64,000 nucleotides of DNA from assembly GCF_000972495.1 (NCBI RefSeq), contig NZ_LATM01000007.1, forward strand, positions 1 through 64,000. Direction: 5' to 3'. Source of the DNA: Hymenobacter terrenus. GTDB lineage: Bacteria > Bacteroidota > Bacteroidia > Cytophagales > Hymenobacteraceae. Positions 19,425 to 28,184 of this stretch are shown piece after piece (position 1 is the first letter of the stretch; each line of letters begins with the position of its first letter). The notes under the pieces were generated by a model. It did no database searches. It had not been told where the DNA came from and was given only the letters and a program-made list of their open reading frames with translations. The translations under genes were made by a program, and so were the position numbers.

Positions 19425-21935
19425 TCACTGGACTTCGACGCTGGGACCAACGGCTGGAACGGGCTCATCACGCACGGGCAACTTCTGCGGGTGAGGTACC
19501 AGTTCGTCGAGCAAAGCCACGCGCAGCACGTCATCGACCCGGTCGGCGTAGTGAATGGTGAGCCCTTTGAGATAATCCTCCTGGATTTCCTCAATATCCT
19601 TGCGGTTTTTGGGGCACAGAATGATGTCCTTCATGCCGGCGCGGCGGGCAGCCAGCAGCTTTTCCTTGATGCCGCCCACGGGCAGCACCTTACCACGTAG
19701 CGTGATTTCGCCGGTCATGGCCAGGCGCGGGCGCACCCGGCGCTGGGTGAAGGCCGAAGCCATGCTGGTGAAAATAGCAATGCCCGCGCTAGGACCGTCC
19801 TTCGGCACGGCGCCTTCGGGGAAGTGGATGTGCAGGTCGTACTGCTCAAATAAGCGGTAGTCGATGCCTATTTCATCGGCACGGCTGCGCAGGTAGCTCA
19901 GCGCGGTAATAGCCGACTCCTTCATTACATCGCCGAGCTGGCCGGAGAGGGTGAGTTTGCCGCGGCCACGGCTCAGCAGGCTTTCTACGAAGAGAATGTC
20001 GCCCCCCACGCTGGTCCAGGCCAAGCCCGTGACCACACCGGCGGTATCATTATCCTGGTACTGGTCGCGGTCGAAAATGGCCGAGCCCAGGATTTTGCGG
20101 ATTTCGGCTGGCTCCATTATGGCGGGCAGAGCCTCTTTACCAGCTTTGCGACGGGCCAGGTTGCGGGTTACGGCGGCCAGCCTACGCTCTAGCCCACGCA
20201 CGCCCGACTCCCGGGTGTAGTCGTCGGCCACCCGATGCAGAGCAGCATCCGTGATTTTTACTTCGTTTTCGCCTAGCCCATGCTCCTTTAGCTGCTTGGG
20301 CCAGAGATGCTTGCGGGCAATCTGCACTTTTTCTTCCTGGGTGTAGCCAGTCAGGTCGATGATTTCCATCCGGTCGCGCAGGGCGGGCTGAATGGTATCG
20401 AGCGAGTTGGCCGTGGCAATGAATAGAACTTTGCTCAGGTCGTATTCTACCTCCAGGTAATTATCGGTAAACGTGGCATTTTGCTCGGGGTCGAGCACTT
20501 CGAGCAGGGCCGAGCTGGGGTCGCCGCGGAAGTCGCTGCTCACTTTGTCGATTTCGTCGAGAATGATGACAGGGTTCGACGCTCCAGCTTTCTTGATTTG
20601 AGCAATGATGCGGCCGGGCATGGCGCCGACATAAGTTTTGCGATGGCCCCGAATTTCGGCTTCATCGCGCACGCCACCGAGGCTCATACGCACGTACTTA
20701 CGGCCCATGGCGGCGGCAATGCTGCGGCCGAGGCTGGTTTTACCCACGCCGGGAGGGCCGTAGAGGCACAGAATAGGCGCTTTCAAATCCTGCTTCAGCT
20801 TGAGCACGGCGATGTACTCCAGAATTCGCTCCTTCACCTTTTCGAGGCCAAAATGGTCGGCATCGAGGATTTTCTTGGTTTGCTTGAGATTGAATTTATC
20901 CTTGGTGTACTCGCCCCAAGGCAAATCCAGCAGGAACTCCACGTAGTTAATGCTCACCGAATAATCGGGAGCCATGGGGTTGGTGCGGGCCAGCTTCTCC
21001 AACTCTTTTTTGAAATGGAGCGCGACGGCTTCGGGCCATTTTTTGGTTTCGGCACGAGCCCGCAAGCGGTTAACATCCTCGTCCGGACCTTCCTGCCCCA
21101 GCTCATCTTGCAGAGTTTTGAGTTGTTGGCGCAGAAAATACTCACGCTGCTGGGCATCAATGCCGGTGTGCGTTTTGGAGCGGATATCCTGCTTGATTTC
21201 CAGCAGCTCGGCTTGGCTCAGCAGGGCTTCGAGGAGCTGGCGGGCCTGCTGCTCGGGGTCGGCCAGCTCCAGCAGCTTCTGCTTGGCGGGCAGGTCGAGC
21301 TGCACGTTGGAGGACAGAAAATGCGTGAGGAAGGCCGGCGACTGAATGCCGTCGAGCATGGCCCGAGCTTCCATCGGAATCTCGGGCGTGAGCTCCAGCA
21401 CCTTGGTAGCCGCCTCGCGCAGTGCTTGCAGCAAACCAAACTCGGCCGGAATTTCGGGGTTTAGAGCTACTTCGGAAAAGTAGCTCACCCGCGCTGTGAG
21501 CTGCGGCGTGAAGGTGAGTTGCTCTTCGACGGTGAAACGCACCTGCCCTTGCAGAATGATGGTGATTTGACCATCGGGCTGTTCGAGCAGCTTCAGGATA
21601 CGGGCCAGAGTACCCACGGGATGCAACTCAGCCACGGTAGGCTCGTCAGCATCGGGGTTTTGCTGGGCTACCACCCCGAGCAACTTATCAGCCGCATACG
21701 CCTTACGCACGAGTTTCACACTTTTCTTACGCGTGACCGTGACGGGCAGCACCACGCCCGGAAACAGGACAGTGTTGCGCACAGGTAGCAACGGCAGCGT
21801 GGGCGGGGCATCGTCGCCGCGCAATAAATGGTCGGGGTCGGCAGCCATAATGGCGATGGATTCGGGTTGAGAATTGGAATCGCTGAGGACCTGAACGGGA
21901 AATGCAGCGGAAGAGGAAATAGATGCCAAATGCAT
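19425..21935 (-). CDS. lon: ATP-dependent endopeptidase Lon
   Basis: Cytoplasmic AAA+ serine protease that degrades damaged and regulatory proteins. From the ATG at 21935 the protein has 836 residues. The LON substrate-binding domain begins PTLPLLPVRNTVLFPG. Walker A GPPGVGKT is near residue 393 and Walker B VIILDEID near 457. The proteolytic domain has catalytic Ser in PKDGPSAG (about 716) and the dyad Lys in GIKEKLLAAR (about 759). The frame stays open upstream to 22043, but those 36 codons look like noise, so the ATG beginning MHLASISSS was chosen. The Gln- and Pro-rich C-terminus is variable in the family. Divergent from the gene at 22169. Confidence 0.97.
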   Translation of the reverse strand: MHLASISSSAAFPVQVLSDSNSQPESIAIMAADPDHLLRGDDAPPTLPLLPVRNTVLFPGVVLPVTVTRKKSVKLVRKAYAADKLLGVVAQQNPDADEPTVAELHPVGTLARILKLLEQPDGQITIILQGQVRFTVEEQLTFTPQLTARVSYFSEVALNPEIPAEFGLLQALREAATKVLELTPEIPMEARAMLDGIQSPAFLTHFLSSNVQLDLPAKQKLLELADPEQQARQLLEALLSQAELLEIKQDIRSKTHTGIDAQQREYFLRQQLKTLQDELGQEGPDEDVNRLRARAETKKWPEAVALHFKKELEKLARTNPMAPDYSVSINYVEFLLDLPWGEYTKDKFNLKQTKKILDADHFGLEKVKERILEYIAVLKLKQDLKAPILCLYGPPGVGKTSLGRSIAAAMGRKYVRMSLGGVRDEAEIRGHRKTYVGAMPGRIIAQIKKAGASNPVIILDEIDKVSSDFRGDPSSALLEVLDPEQNATFTDNYLEVEYDLSKVLFIATANSLDTIQPALRDRMEIIDLTGYTQEEKVQIARKHLWPKQLKEHGLGENEVKITDAALHRVADDYTRESGVRGLERRLAAVTRNLARRKAGKEALPAIMEPAEIRKILGSAIFDRDQYQDNDTAGVVTGLAWTSVGGDILFVESLLSRGRGKLTLSGQLGDVMKESAITALSYLRSRADEIGIDYRLFEQYDLHIHFPEGAVPKDGPSAGIAIFTSMASAFTQRRVRPRLAMTGEITLRGKVLPVGGIKEKLLAARRAGMKDIILCPKNRKDIEEIQEDYLKGLTIHYADRVDDVLRVALLDELVPHPQKLPVRDEPVPAVGPSVEVQ

Positions 21936-22168
21936 GGACAATAGTAAAGCCAGAAGCAACGACGGCGGGTGCCAGATTGGCAGCCTACCGACTTTTGAAG
22001 CGGGAGGTACAAGGTACGGCTTCCCGACGCTTTTGGCTGTCAAGGGTCGTGCCAGCCGAATAGAGCCGCCAAAGCGACGTATTTGAAGAATGGTTTACCT
22101 GACTACTGGCTCATAAATCGTTAATTTGTTGGCAACTTGCGCAACTTCTTATTTTTATTACTTTACTA

Positions 22169-24304
22169 ATGCCCCTTTTATTGCGTTGGTGTGCATTTCT
22201 TTTCCTGCTCGTGCTGTTGGGAATGGCCGCTACGCCGCGCGCTCAAGCCCAGCGCCGGCCCACAAAAGGCATACCGCCCGCTGCCTCACCTTCGGCCGAT
22301 ACTACGAGTGGCGGAGCATCGGCCACGCCTAAAAAACCGGTCAAGAATCCGCCTGCTGGCAAAGGAACTATTGCTCCCGGCACGTATCAGGTGCGGGGCC
22401 TCAGCAGCCGCGTGAGCCGGAAGCTGCGCCTGCGCCGCGATGGCACACCTGATTTTGTCAACATCAACCGCTACCCGTTTTACGAGGATAAAAAGGCCTT
22501 GCGTGCCATCGCCAAGTCGGAGCGCCGCCATCAGTATCACCAAGCCCGCTTGCTGCTCGAAGACTATGTAGCCCGCTTTGGTCCTACCAACTTTGCCCGC
22601 AACACCAACATGCTCTGGCGCCTGGGGCAGCTGTTGGAGCGCGATAGCCAGATGGTGAAGGCCAAGGCATATTACCGCCTGGCTCTCAAACACCACCGCA
22701 CCGACATCACCAAGGTGCAGCTCTACTACGACTCGCTCGAGCAGAAAAATAAGGACCTGTACGTACCCCTGAAAACGTACTACGACTTGGTGGAATACCG
22801 CAAGAACCTCAACACCTTCCATCCACCCAAAGGTGTGTACACGAGCATGGGAGACGCCATCAACAGTAAAGCACCCGACTACGGGCCCGCGCTGGCTGGC
22901 AATGACTCACTCATGCTGTTCAGCAGCAAGCGCAAGCGCCGCGGCCTCACTGGCGTGATAGATGAGGACCTGTATACTTCTCGCAAAGAAGGCATCAGCT
23001 GGACCGATGCCGAGCCGTTGCCCAAACCCATCAATTCGCCCAACAACGAGGGCTCGGCCTGCCTGAGCAAGGATGGACGCACCATTTTCTTCGCCCGCTG
23101 CGAGTGTGCCACCTGCCACGGCAACTGCGACCTGTTCACGGCCACGCTCGGCAAAGACGGTAAATGGAGCGCCCCCAAAAGCCTGGGGGCAGCCGTGAAT
23201 TCGCCGGCCTGGGACTCGCAGCCCACACTTTCGCAGGGCGAGGACACCCTGTACTTTGCCTCCGACCGGCTGGGAGGCTTTGGCTTATCTGACATCTATT
23301 TTACCCACAAGCTGCGCAACGGGCAGTGGAGCGCCGCCGAAAACGCAGGGCCGGTCATAAACACCCGCGAGAGCGAAGTAAGTCCCTTCTATCACCCGCT
23401 CTACCACGTGCTGTACTTCAGCTCGCGGGGACAGCTGCTGAACTTTGGCGACTTCGATATTTATAAAACCTATCGCGTGGGCGGACGCTGGCAGGAACCC
23501 AAGAATATTGGCCCGCTGGTGAATGGCAAGGGCTCGGAATACTATTTCACCATTGACCGCGAGAGCAAAAACCTCTATTACGCCCGCTCCGAAGCCAAGG
23601 AGCTCAACAACCTCGACCTTTACTCTTTCCCGCTGCCGATGGAGGCCCAGCCGCTGGCCACTACTAAGGTGGAAGGCACGCTCATCGATTCGGTTTCGAG
23701 CAAGCCGCTGAATGGCATCGTGAGCATTATCGATACGGATAATGGTATTGAGGTAGCAAGCAAGTTTATCCGGCCTGATGGCACGTTCGACTTTGAGCTG
23801 ATTGAGGGCTCGCACTACGCCATGCTAATTCAAAGCCCGGATTTTTTCAGCGTCGAAAAGCAGTTCGCACTAAAGGGCGACACGGTGATGACCCTGCTCA
23901 CCAACAGCATTGACTACAAGCTGCCGTTGATTTTCAAGAACATCGAGTTTGAGCCGGGCAAGTCGTCCATTTTGCCTCCTATGTACACCACATTGGACCG
24001 TGTAGCCGTCTTTTTGGTCGACCACCCTGCGTTCCGCCTCAGCATCGCGGGCCACACCGACAGCCAAGGCGACCCTGAAGTGAACGAGAAGCTCTCGCAG
24101 GACCGCGCCGAGGAAATTCGCCGCTACATCGAGCGCAAGGGCAAGCTCCAGCCCAACCGCATCGAGAGCTTCGGCTATGGCTCTACCCGGCCGCTAAAGG
24201 ATGAGCTAACCGACGCCGATGCCAAAGTGAACCGCCGCGTGGAGTTCCGCCTCCTCAAGCCCGAAGATGACAAAGCCCCGGCTGGCGGCGCGGATTGGAA
24301 GTAG
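22169..24304 (+). CDS. PorE-like protein: TPR, beta-propeller, CRD and OmpA-type domain
   Basis: Protein of 711 residues. Order of parts: signal peptide ending AQAQ; a TPR-like helical section (about 90-200); WD40/PD40 beta-propeller repeats (SKDGRTIFFARC, DTLYFASDRLGGFGLSDIY, YHVLYFSSRG, about 230-490); a carboxypeptidase-regulatory-like domain (VEGTLIDSVSSKPLNG, about 500-560); and an OmpA peptidoglycan-binding domain (IAGHTDSQGDPEVNE near 626, NRRVEFRL). This order matches PorE of the type IX secretion system, which links the apparatus to peptidoglycan. PorE of Porphyromonas is a lipoprotein, whereas no lipobox is visible here, so a general OmpA/PD40 protein remains possible. porQ lies 3 kb away. 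Confidence 0.85.
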   Translation: MPLLLRWCAFLFLLVLLGMAATPRAQAQRRPTKGIPPAASPSADTTSGGASATPKKPVKNPPAGKGTIAPGTYQVRGLSSRVSRKLRLRRDGTPDFVNINRYPFYEDKKALRAIAKSERRHQYHQARLLLEDYVARFGPTNFARNTNMLWRLGQLLERDSQMVKAKAYYRLALKHHRTDITKVQLYYDSLEQKNKDLYVPLKTYYDLVEYRKNLNTFHPPKGVYTSMGDAINSKAPDYGPALAGNDSLMLFSSKRKRRGLTGVIDEDLYTSRKEGISWTDAEPLPKPINSPNNEGSACLSKDGRTIFFARCECATCHGNCDLFTATLGKDGKWSAPKSLGAAVNSPAWDSQPTLSQGEDTLYFASDRLGGFGLSDIYFTHKLRNGQWSAAENAGPVINTRESEVSPFYHPLYHVLYFSSRGQLLNFGDFDIYKTYRVGGRWQEPKNIGPLVNGKGSEYYFTIDRESKNLYYARSEAKELNNLDLYSFPLPMEAQPLATTKVEGTLIDSVSSKPLNGIVSIIDTDNGIEVASKFIRPDGTFDFELIEGSHYAMLIQSPDFFSVEKQFALKGDTVMTLLTNSIDYKLPLIFKNIEFEPGKSSILPPMYTTLDRVAVFLVDHPAFRLSIAGHTDSQGDPEVNEKLSQDRAEEIRRYIERKGKLQPNRIESFGYGSTRPLKDELTDADAKVNRRVEFRLLKPEDDKAPAGGADWK

Positions 24305-24328
24305 GAACTCAGGGGGCACTCTGGGCTT

Positions 24329-24538
24329 CTCAAGCAGCACTTTTGCCTACTCGCACGCTACTTCCGTCTACTTGCACGGTACTTCGGCGTACTCGCACGG
24401 CACTTTTGCTTACTCGCATACTACTTCCATGTACTCGCACGGCACTTTTATACACTCACAAGACGCTTTTGCATGCTCGCAGGGCACTTCCGTACGCTCA
24501 ACTGAGGCTTTCGCGTGCTCAAGAGTCTGCGAGCATAA
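24329..24538. repeat. Degenerate tandem repeat, ten units of exactly 21 bp
   Basis: Ten units without any length change fill the space between the PorE-like gene and the next gene; the loose consensus is CTCGCACGGCACTTTTGCNTA. Unit starts are 24329, 24350, 24371 and so on every 21 bases. Because 21 is divisible by three, all frames show a heptad pattern (YSHGTFA-like), but no start or family signal supports a gene. Islands with the same period occur at 43101 and 60932. Confidence 0.85.
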
Positions 24539-24553
24539 TCTTGGTCGGACAGC

Positions 24554-25003
24554 TTAAGTTATGGCCAGTACCCGCACCACTTTGCCGTTAAAGTGGGCCT
24601 CCTCCCCTGCCCGCAGGCCTTTGAGGACTACGGCGACGGGCGCAACGGCCGACACGGCGAAAACCTCCGGCTCGCCTTCCACCGTCAGCTTGCCGGCGCT
24701 GATGCTGATGTAGAACCAGCTCAGGCTGGTGTTGACGAGGGCGCCGGGGCGCACAGTATCGCAAGGCAGCTCGGGATTGATACGAGCTAATTCGGCTTGC
24801 AGCTGCTGGGCCTGCTGCATGTGCGCGGCGTTGCGGTCGCGCTCAGCGTTGGCCATGTCGCGCCCGGTCTCGTACTTGTCGCCGGCACTGCTCTTGGTTT
24901 CAGAGCTGGAGGACTCCTGCGCGGCCTGCATGGCGGTACGGGCGGCGGCAATGCGCTGCTCGATGAAGGCTTGGCAGGCGGCGTGGAGGGCAGATTTGGT
25001 CAT
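24554..25003 (-). CDS. Small GreA/GreB-C-terminal-like conserved protein
   Basis: Protein of 149 residues from ATG 25003. An N-terminal helical coiled-coil part carries the pattern ETKSSAGDKYETGRDMA, followed by QAQQLQAELARI. A C-terminal beta domain (SWFYISISAGKLTV, FAVSAVAPVAVVLKGLRAGE) resembles the FKBP-like half of transcription elongation factors GreA/GreB. Members of this small Bacteroidota family often carry misleading acyl-carrier-protein synthase labels; no such enzyme motif is present. The start overlaps the stop of the preceding gene as ATGA, which fixes the start and suggests coupled translation in a three-gene operon. Confidence 0.75.
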   Translation of the reverse strand: MTKSALHAACQAFIEQRIAAARTAMQAAQESSSSETKSSAGDKYETGRDMANAERDRNAAHMQQAQQLQAELARINPELPCDTVRPGALVNTSLSWFYISISAGKLTVEGEPEVFAVSAVAPVAVVLKGLRAGEEAHFNGKVVRVLAIT

Positions 25004-25431
25004 CGTGTTTCGGCTTTCCATATAATTTCTGGCGTGTCACTTACATTCCAGTCTGCCAGTAGTGCGCCTAGTTTATTGATGGATGCTGCTTCTGAGGCAA
25101 TGGAAAACTCGAAGCAATGATAGGCAGCGCCTTGCTCACGGTTATCAACGATAAACCGTAGCGCTGCGTGGCCTTGCGGGTCGGTACAATAAGCACTTAT
25201 CAGCAGATAGGCCATCGCGGAGGCCTTATCGGCAGAGCCAACTTCAAAGCTGACGGTGTGCGCCACACTTCTCGGAAAGGCCATTAGTTGCTGCCCAAAC
25301 TCTACAAATTCATTTATTTGCCCGTAGAAGCTGAGGTACGTTTTTACTTGCGGACTGGTAATTTCCAAGTCGAACGTACAGTGAACGCCGAAATCCACAC
25401 TAGCCTGAAATACAATTTTACTTCTTTCCAT
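25000..25431 (-). CDS. Hypothetical protein, middle gene of an overlapping trio
   Basis: Protein of 143 residues, no signal peptide or membrane segment. I do not recognise the family. It reads as an alpha/beta protein, with strands such as IVFQASVDFGVHCTFDLEI and a C-terminal helix ending LGALLADW. It overlaps the HAD gene upstream by 14 bases and the Gre-like gene downstream by 4 bases (ATGA), so the three are almost certainly translated from one message. Its composition is slightly more AT-rich than its neighbours. Confidence 0.7.
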   Translation of the reverse strand: MERSKIVFQASVDFGVHCTFDLEITSPQVKTYLSFYGQINEFVEFGQQLMAFPRSVAHTVSFEVGSADKASAMAYLLISAYCTDPQGHAALRFIVDNREQGAAYHCFEFSIASEAASINKLGALLADWNVSDTPEIIWKAETR

Positions 25432-25900
25432 TGGCGACCAAAATACTACCGTCTGGCCGACTCGCTGCTATTGCTGCCTTGACTTTTTGCGTCCACTGGG
25501 TGTCTTCCGGCGCCACCACCAGCACCCGGAACCCGTGGCGCTCCCCTTCTATTCGCACGCCTTCGGAGTCGTCAATCAGCAAGTCGATACCGAAGCTAGG
25601 CGGGTGTTTAGTACAGCGGGCGCGCACTTCGCGGTCGTGCCGCTGCTGGTTTACCACGCCATCTAGCCGGATACCGTGGAGCCAAAAGAGCCGGCGTATA
25701 CGCCAAGCGCCGCGGTACGAGGTAGTATATACCCACACCTCCCAGCCCTGCTGGCGGCAGTGGTCGGTCAACTTCATGATTCCGTTGCGCAGTTGCTCCT
25801 GCCCCAATAGCTTCGCCAAGATGGGCCATTGGGGCTGTTCCAGTGGAAAGTCGTAGCCACAGCGAATGAGCGTGTTGTCGAGGTCGAAGGCGAGGCGCAT
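25418..25900 (-). CDS. HAD-superfamily hydrolase
   Basis: Protein of 160 residues. N-terminal motif I is LAFDLDNTLI, with the nucleophilic Asp and the general acid two residues later. The YTTSYRG segment fits motif II (T/S), and IDLLIDDSEGV fits motif IV with paired acidic residues. This is a small HAD phosphatase without an obvious cap domain; substrate unknown. It begins the overlapping operon with the genes at 25000 and 24554. The stop codon of the broken nucleotidyltransferase lies just 3 bases upstream, so it may once have been read through from there. Confidence 0.75.
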   Translation of the reverse strand: MRLAFDLDNTLIRCGYDFPLEQPQWPILAKLLGQEQLRNGIMKLTDHCRQQGWEVWVYTTSYRGAWRIRRLFWLHGIRLDGVVNQQRHDREVRARCTKHPPSFGIDLLIDDSEGVRIEGERHGFRVLVVAPEDTQWTQKVKAAIAASRPDGSILVANGKK

Positions 25901-25903
25901 TGA

Positions 25904-26367
25904 TTATTCGCCCGGGTTTTGGCTGTCAAGCAGGCGTAAATCCTCCTTGTCTTTGGCTCGGCCGGTACTAGCCTTGTTGCGGCGCAGGTCGTTGATGCTG
26001 ATAACCGCCACGGGGACGCCATCAAGCACACTGGTTTCTCGTCTGGGGTAACATTCAGTGAAGCCAACGCCGTCGATGGCGGTTAATAAATCGATGCGAT
26101 GGGCGAAATACCGATTTGCACAATGGTACCGGATTCCATGAAATCGGCCACCGTATGCCCCAGGCTGGCAACGCCAGAGGCCAGCACGCGCACCAGCCGC
26201 GTTACGTTTTCGATGGTTTGGTTAACCCACACATCAATATCACCGGTATTGCGCACCACACCGTAGCGGGCTATTGCGAAAGCGCCCACCACCAAATACT
26301 CAACCGTTTGAGCGTTTAATAATTCGATAAATTCTTTGAAGTCGGGGTTGAGTTGGTTGGCCTTCAT
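25904..26367 (-). pseudogene. Nucleotidyltransferase of the MNT/AbiEii-like type, broken by a 1-base frameshift
   Basis: The first frame runs from ATG 26367: NPDFKEFIELLNAQ, then VEYLVVGAFAIARYGVVRNT, then GDIDVWV, the G-D-x-D type active site of nucleotidyltransferases. It falls out of frame near 26101, at the point where the family reads PNRIDLL. The shifted frame continues RIDLLTAIDGVGF, DGVPVAVISINDL and NKASTGRAKDKEDLRLL to a stop at 25904-25906. One missing base restores a protein of about 154 residues. Such proteins act as nucleotidyltransferase partners in toxin-antitoxin or abortive-infection pairs. The small gene at 26300 is its likely partner. Confidence 0.75.
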
Positions 26368-26527
26368 CGTGGTTGGACAGGTGAAACGGATAGGCCAGTT
26401 GGCGCATGACTTCGATGGCGGCCATGCGCTCTTCGGGGGATTTGGTGAGCCAATAAGCCATGTCCTCCACATCCTGGTCGGCGTGCAAAGTGGTTTTGCG
26501 GGTGACGGTTCTATCGAGGCGAAGCAT
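26300..26527 (-). CDS. Small protein paired with the nucleotidyltransferase
   Basis: Protein of 75 residues from ATG 26527. The first 45 residues (MLRLDRTVTRKTTLHADQ, YWLTKSPEERMAAIEVMRQL) resemble a family of small Bacteroidota proteins that sit directly upstream of MNT-type nucleotidyltransferases. It overlaps the start of that gene by 68 bases in another frame, an unusually long overlap, and its last 20 or so residues are encoded by DNA that also encodes the partner's N-terminus. A role as a TA-like partner is inferred from position only. Since the partner is broken, this gene may be a relic too. Confidence 0.55.
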   Translation of the reverse strand: MLRLDRTVTRKTTLHADQDVEDMAYWLTKSPEERMAAIEVMRQLAYPFHLSNHDEGQPTQPRLQRIYRIIKRSNG

Positions 26528-26544
26528 GGTTAAAGTTACGGATT

Positions 26545-28041
26545 TTAGCCTGCGTTGGCCAACCCCTCCGCTACCCTCCTATCATTCCCCAACCGCGGCA
26601 CTTTGTTCTGCCCGCCCAGCTTGCCCAGGCTTTTCATGTAGCGTTGGAAAGCCCCAGCCGGTAACGACGTGAGTTGCAGCGGCACCAGAATATTGCCCTG
26701 CCTGAGGTCATCATAGTACGTATTGCGGCGGCGCAACGCGGCATCCAAAGCCGCTGCGAAAGCCCCGGCATCCTGCGGGGGGCGGGCAAACTCTACCAGC
26801 CACTCATGCCGCGAAGGCTTAGCGGGGTCGTCGCTCACCAGCGGGGCCACGGTGAATTCGATAACCTCAACTTCCGGAAATTGCGCCATAACTTCACGAA
26901 GTGCCTGCTCCACTTCCTCCCCAATGACGTGCTCACCAAAGGCCGAAAGAAAGTGCTTGATGCGGCCAGTGACTACTACCCGGTGCGGCCGCAGACTCAC
27001 AAAGCGCACCGTGTCGCCCAGCGAGTAGGCCCACAGGCCCGCGTTGGAGGTGAGGATGATGGCGTACTGCTTATCCAGCTCCACATCGGCAATGGTGAGC
27101 CGGGGAGCATTGGGCTCAAAAAACCGCTCGGCGGGCACGAATTCAAAAAAGATACCGCTGTTGAGCAGCAGCAGCAAACCGGGGTTGCCGGGCTCATCCT
27201 GGAAAGCCAGAAATCCCTCAGAAGCAGGAAATAGCTCGATGCTGTCCACGGGCCGGCCGATGCTTTCGAAGAGCTTGGCGCGGTAGGGCTCGAAGTTGAC
27301 GCCGCCGTAGACAAACAGGTTGAAATCGGGAAAAATGTCCTTGATGGGGCGGCCGGTGCGGGCGGTAAGCCGGTCAAAATACATCTGCACCCAGGGCGGA
27401 ATCCCCGAAATCAGCGTCATCGGCTGGTGCAGCGTCTCGTCCACGATGCGCTCCAGCTTGGTTTCCCAGTCTTCGATAATGTTGGTTTGGTAGCTCGGCA
27501 GCTGGTTGCGACGCAGGTAGGCAGGCACATGGTGATTGGCAATGCCCGAAAGGCGGCCGGTGCGGATGCCATGGTGCAGCTCCAGCTCCGGCGAGCCGGA
27601 CAGGAAAATCAGCTTACCATCCAGAAACTGGCTGCGGCCCGTGCGGTAGATGTAATACAAGAGCGCATCCCGGGCCCCGTCGATGTGGTTGGGAATGCTG
27701 GCCTGGGTGATGGGAATGTATTTGGTGCCCGACGTAGTACCGCTGGTTTTGGCCAGGTACAACGGCCGGCCGGGCCAGAGCACATCGGCCTCACCAGCTT
27801 GTGTGCGGTCGAAATAAGGCTTGAGGGCTTCATAATCGCGCACGGGCACCTGACGGGCTAGGTCGGTGGGCGTTTGCACGCCGCCCAAGTCGTGGGCGCG
27901 GCCGAAGGCAGTGCCCGCCGCCTGGGTCGTGAGCTGACGCAGGAGCTCGCGCTGAGTGGTTTCGGGGCGGTGCTGCCAGCGCTGGTAGCGTCGGGCAATG
28001 TAGCGGGCCAGGGGACGGCTCAACGCAGATTTCAATCCCAT
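26545..28041 (-). CDS. GH3 auxin-responsive-promoter family protein (acyl-adenylate-forming)
   Basis: Protein of 498 residues from ATG 28041 (MGLKSALSRPLARYIARRYQ); an in-frame ATG 24 bases upstream adds an unlikely prefix. The phosphate-binding loop YLAKTSGTTSGTKYIPIT is the adenylation motif. FVYGGVNFEPYR, ASEGFLAFQ and DTVRFVSLRPHRVVVTGR are the other conserved GH3 segments. Plant GH3 enzymes join amino acids to hormone acids; the bacterial proteins are uncharacterised, so the substrate here is unknown. It is divergent from the OsmC gene, with 143 bases between them. Confidence 0.9.
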   Translation of the reverse strand: MGLKSALSRPLARYIARRYQRWQHRPETTQRELLRQLTTQAAGTAFGRAHDLGGVQTPTDLARQVPVRDYEALKPYFDRTQAGEADVLWPGRPLYLAKTSGTTSGTKYIPITQASIPNHIDGARDALLYYIYRTGRSQFLDGKLIFLSGSPELELHHGIRTGRLSGIANHHVPAYLRRNQLPSYQTNIIEDWETKLERIVDETLHQPMTLISGIPPWVQMYFDRLTARTGRPIKDIFPDFNLFVYGGVNFEPYRAKLFESIGRPVDSIELFPASEGFLAFQDEPGNPGLLLLLNSGIFFEFVPAERFFEPNAPRLTIADVELDKQYAIILTSNAGLWAYSLGDTVRFVSLRPHRVVVTGRIKHFLSAFGEHVIGEEVEQALREVMAQFPEVEVIEFTVAPLVSDDPAKPSRHEWLVEFARPPQDAGAFAAALDAALRRRNTYYDDLRQGNILVPLQLTSLPAGAFQRYMKSLGKLGGQNKVPRLGNDRRVAEGLANAG

Positions 28042-28184
28042 AATCTGAATAAAACACCTTTGCAATGGCTACGAAGGTACGTTGGCCGCGTTCTCCGATT
28101 TATACTTGTGCAACCCGGCTAGCTTGCCTCCGTTACCTTTATTCCACCTACTCAACACTTACTTCACCAAATCATCAAGCAATC

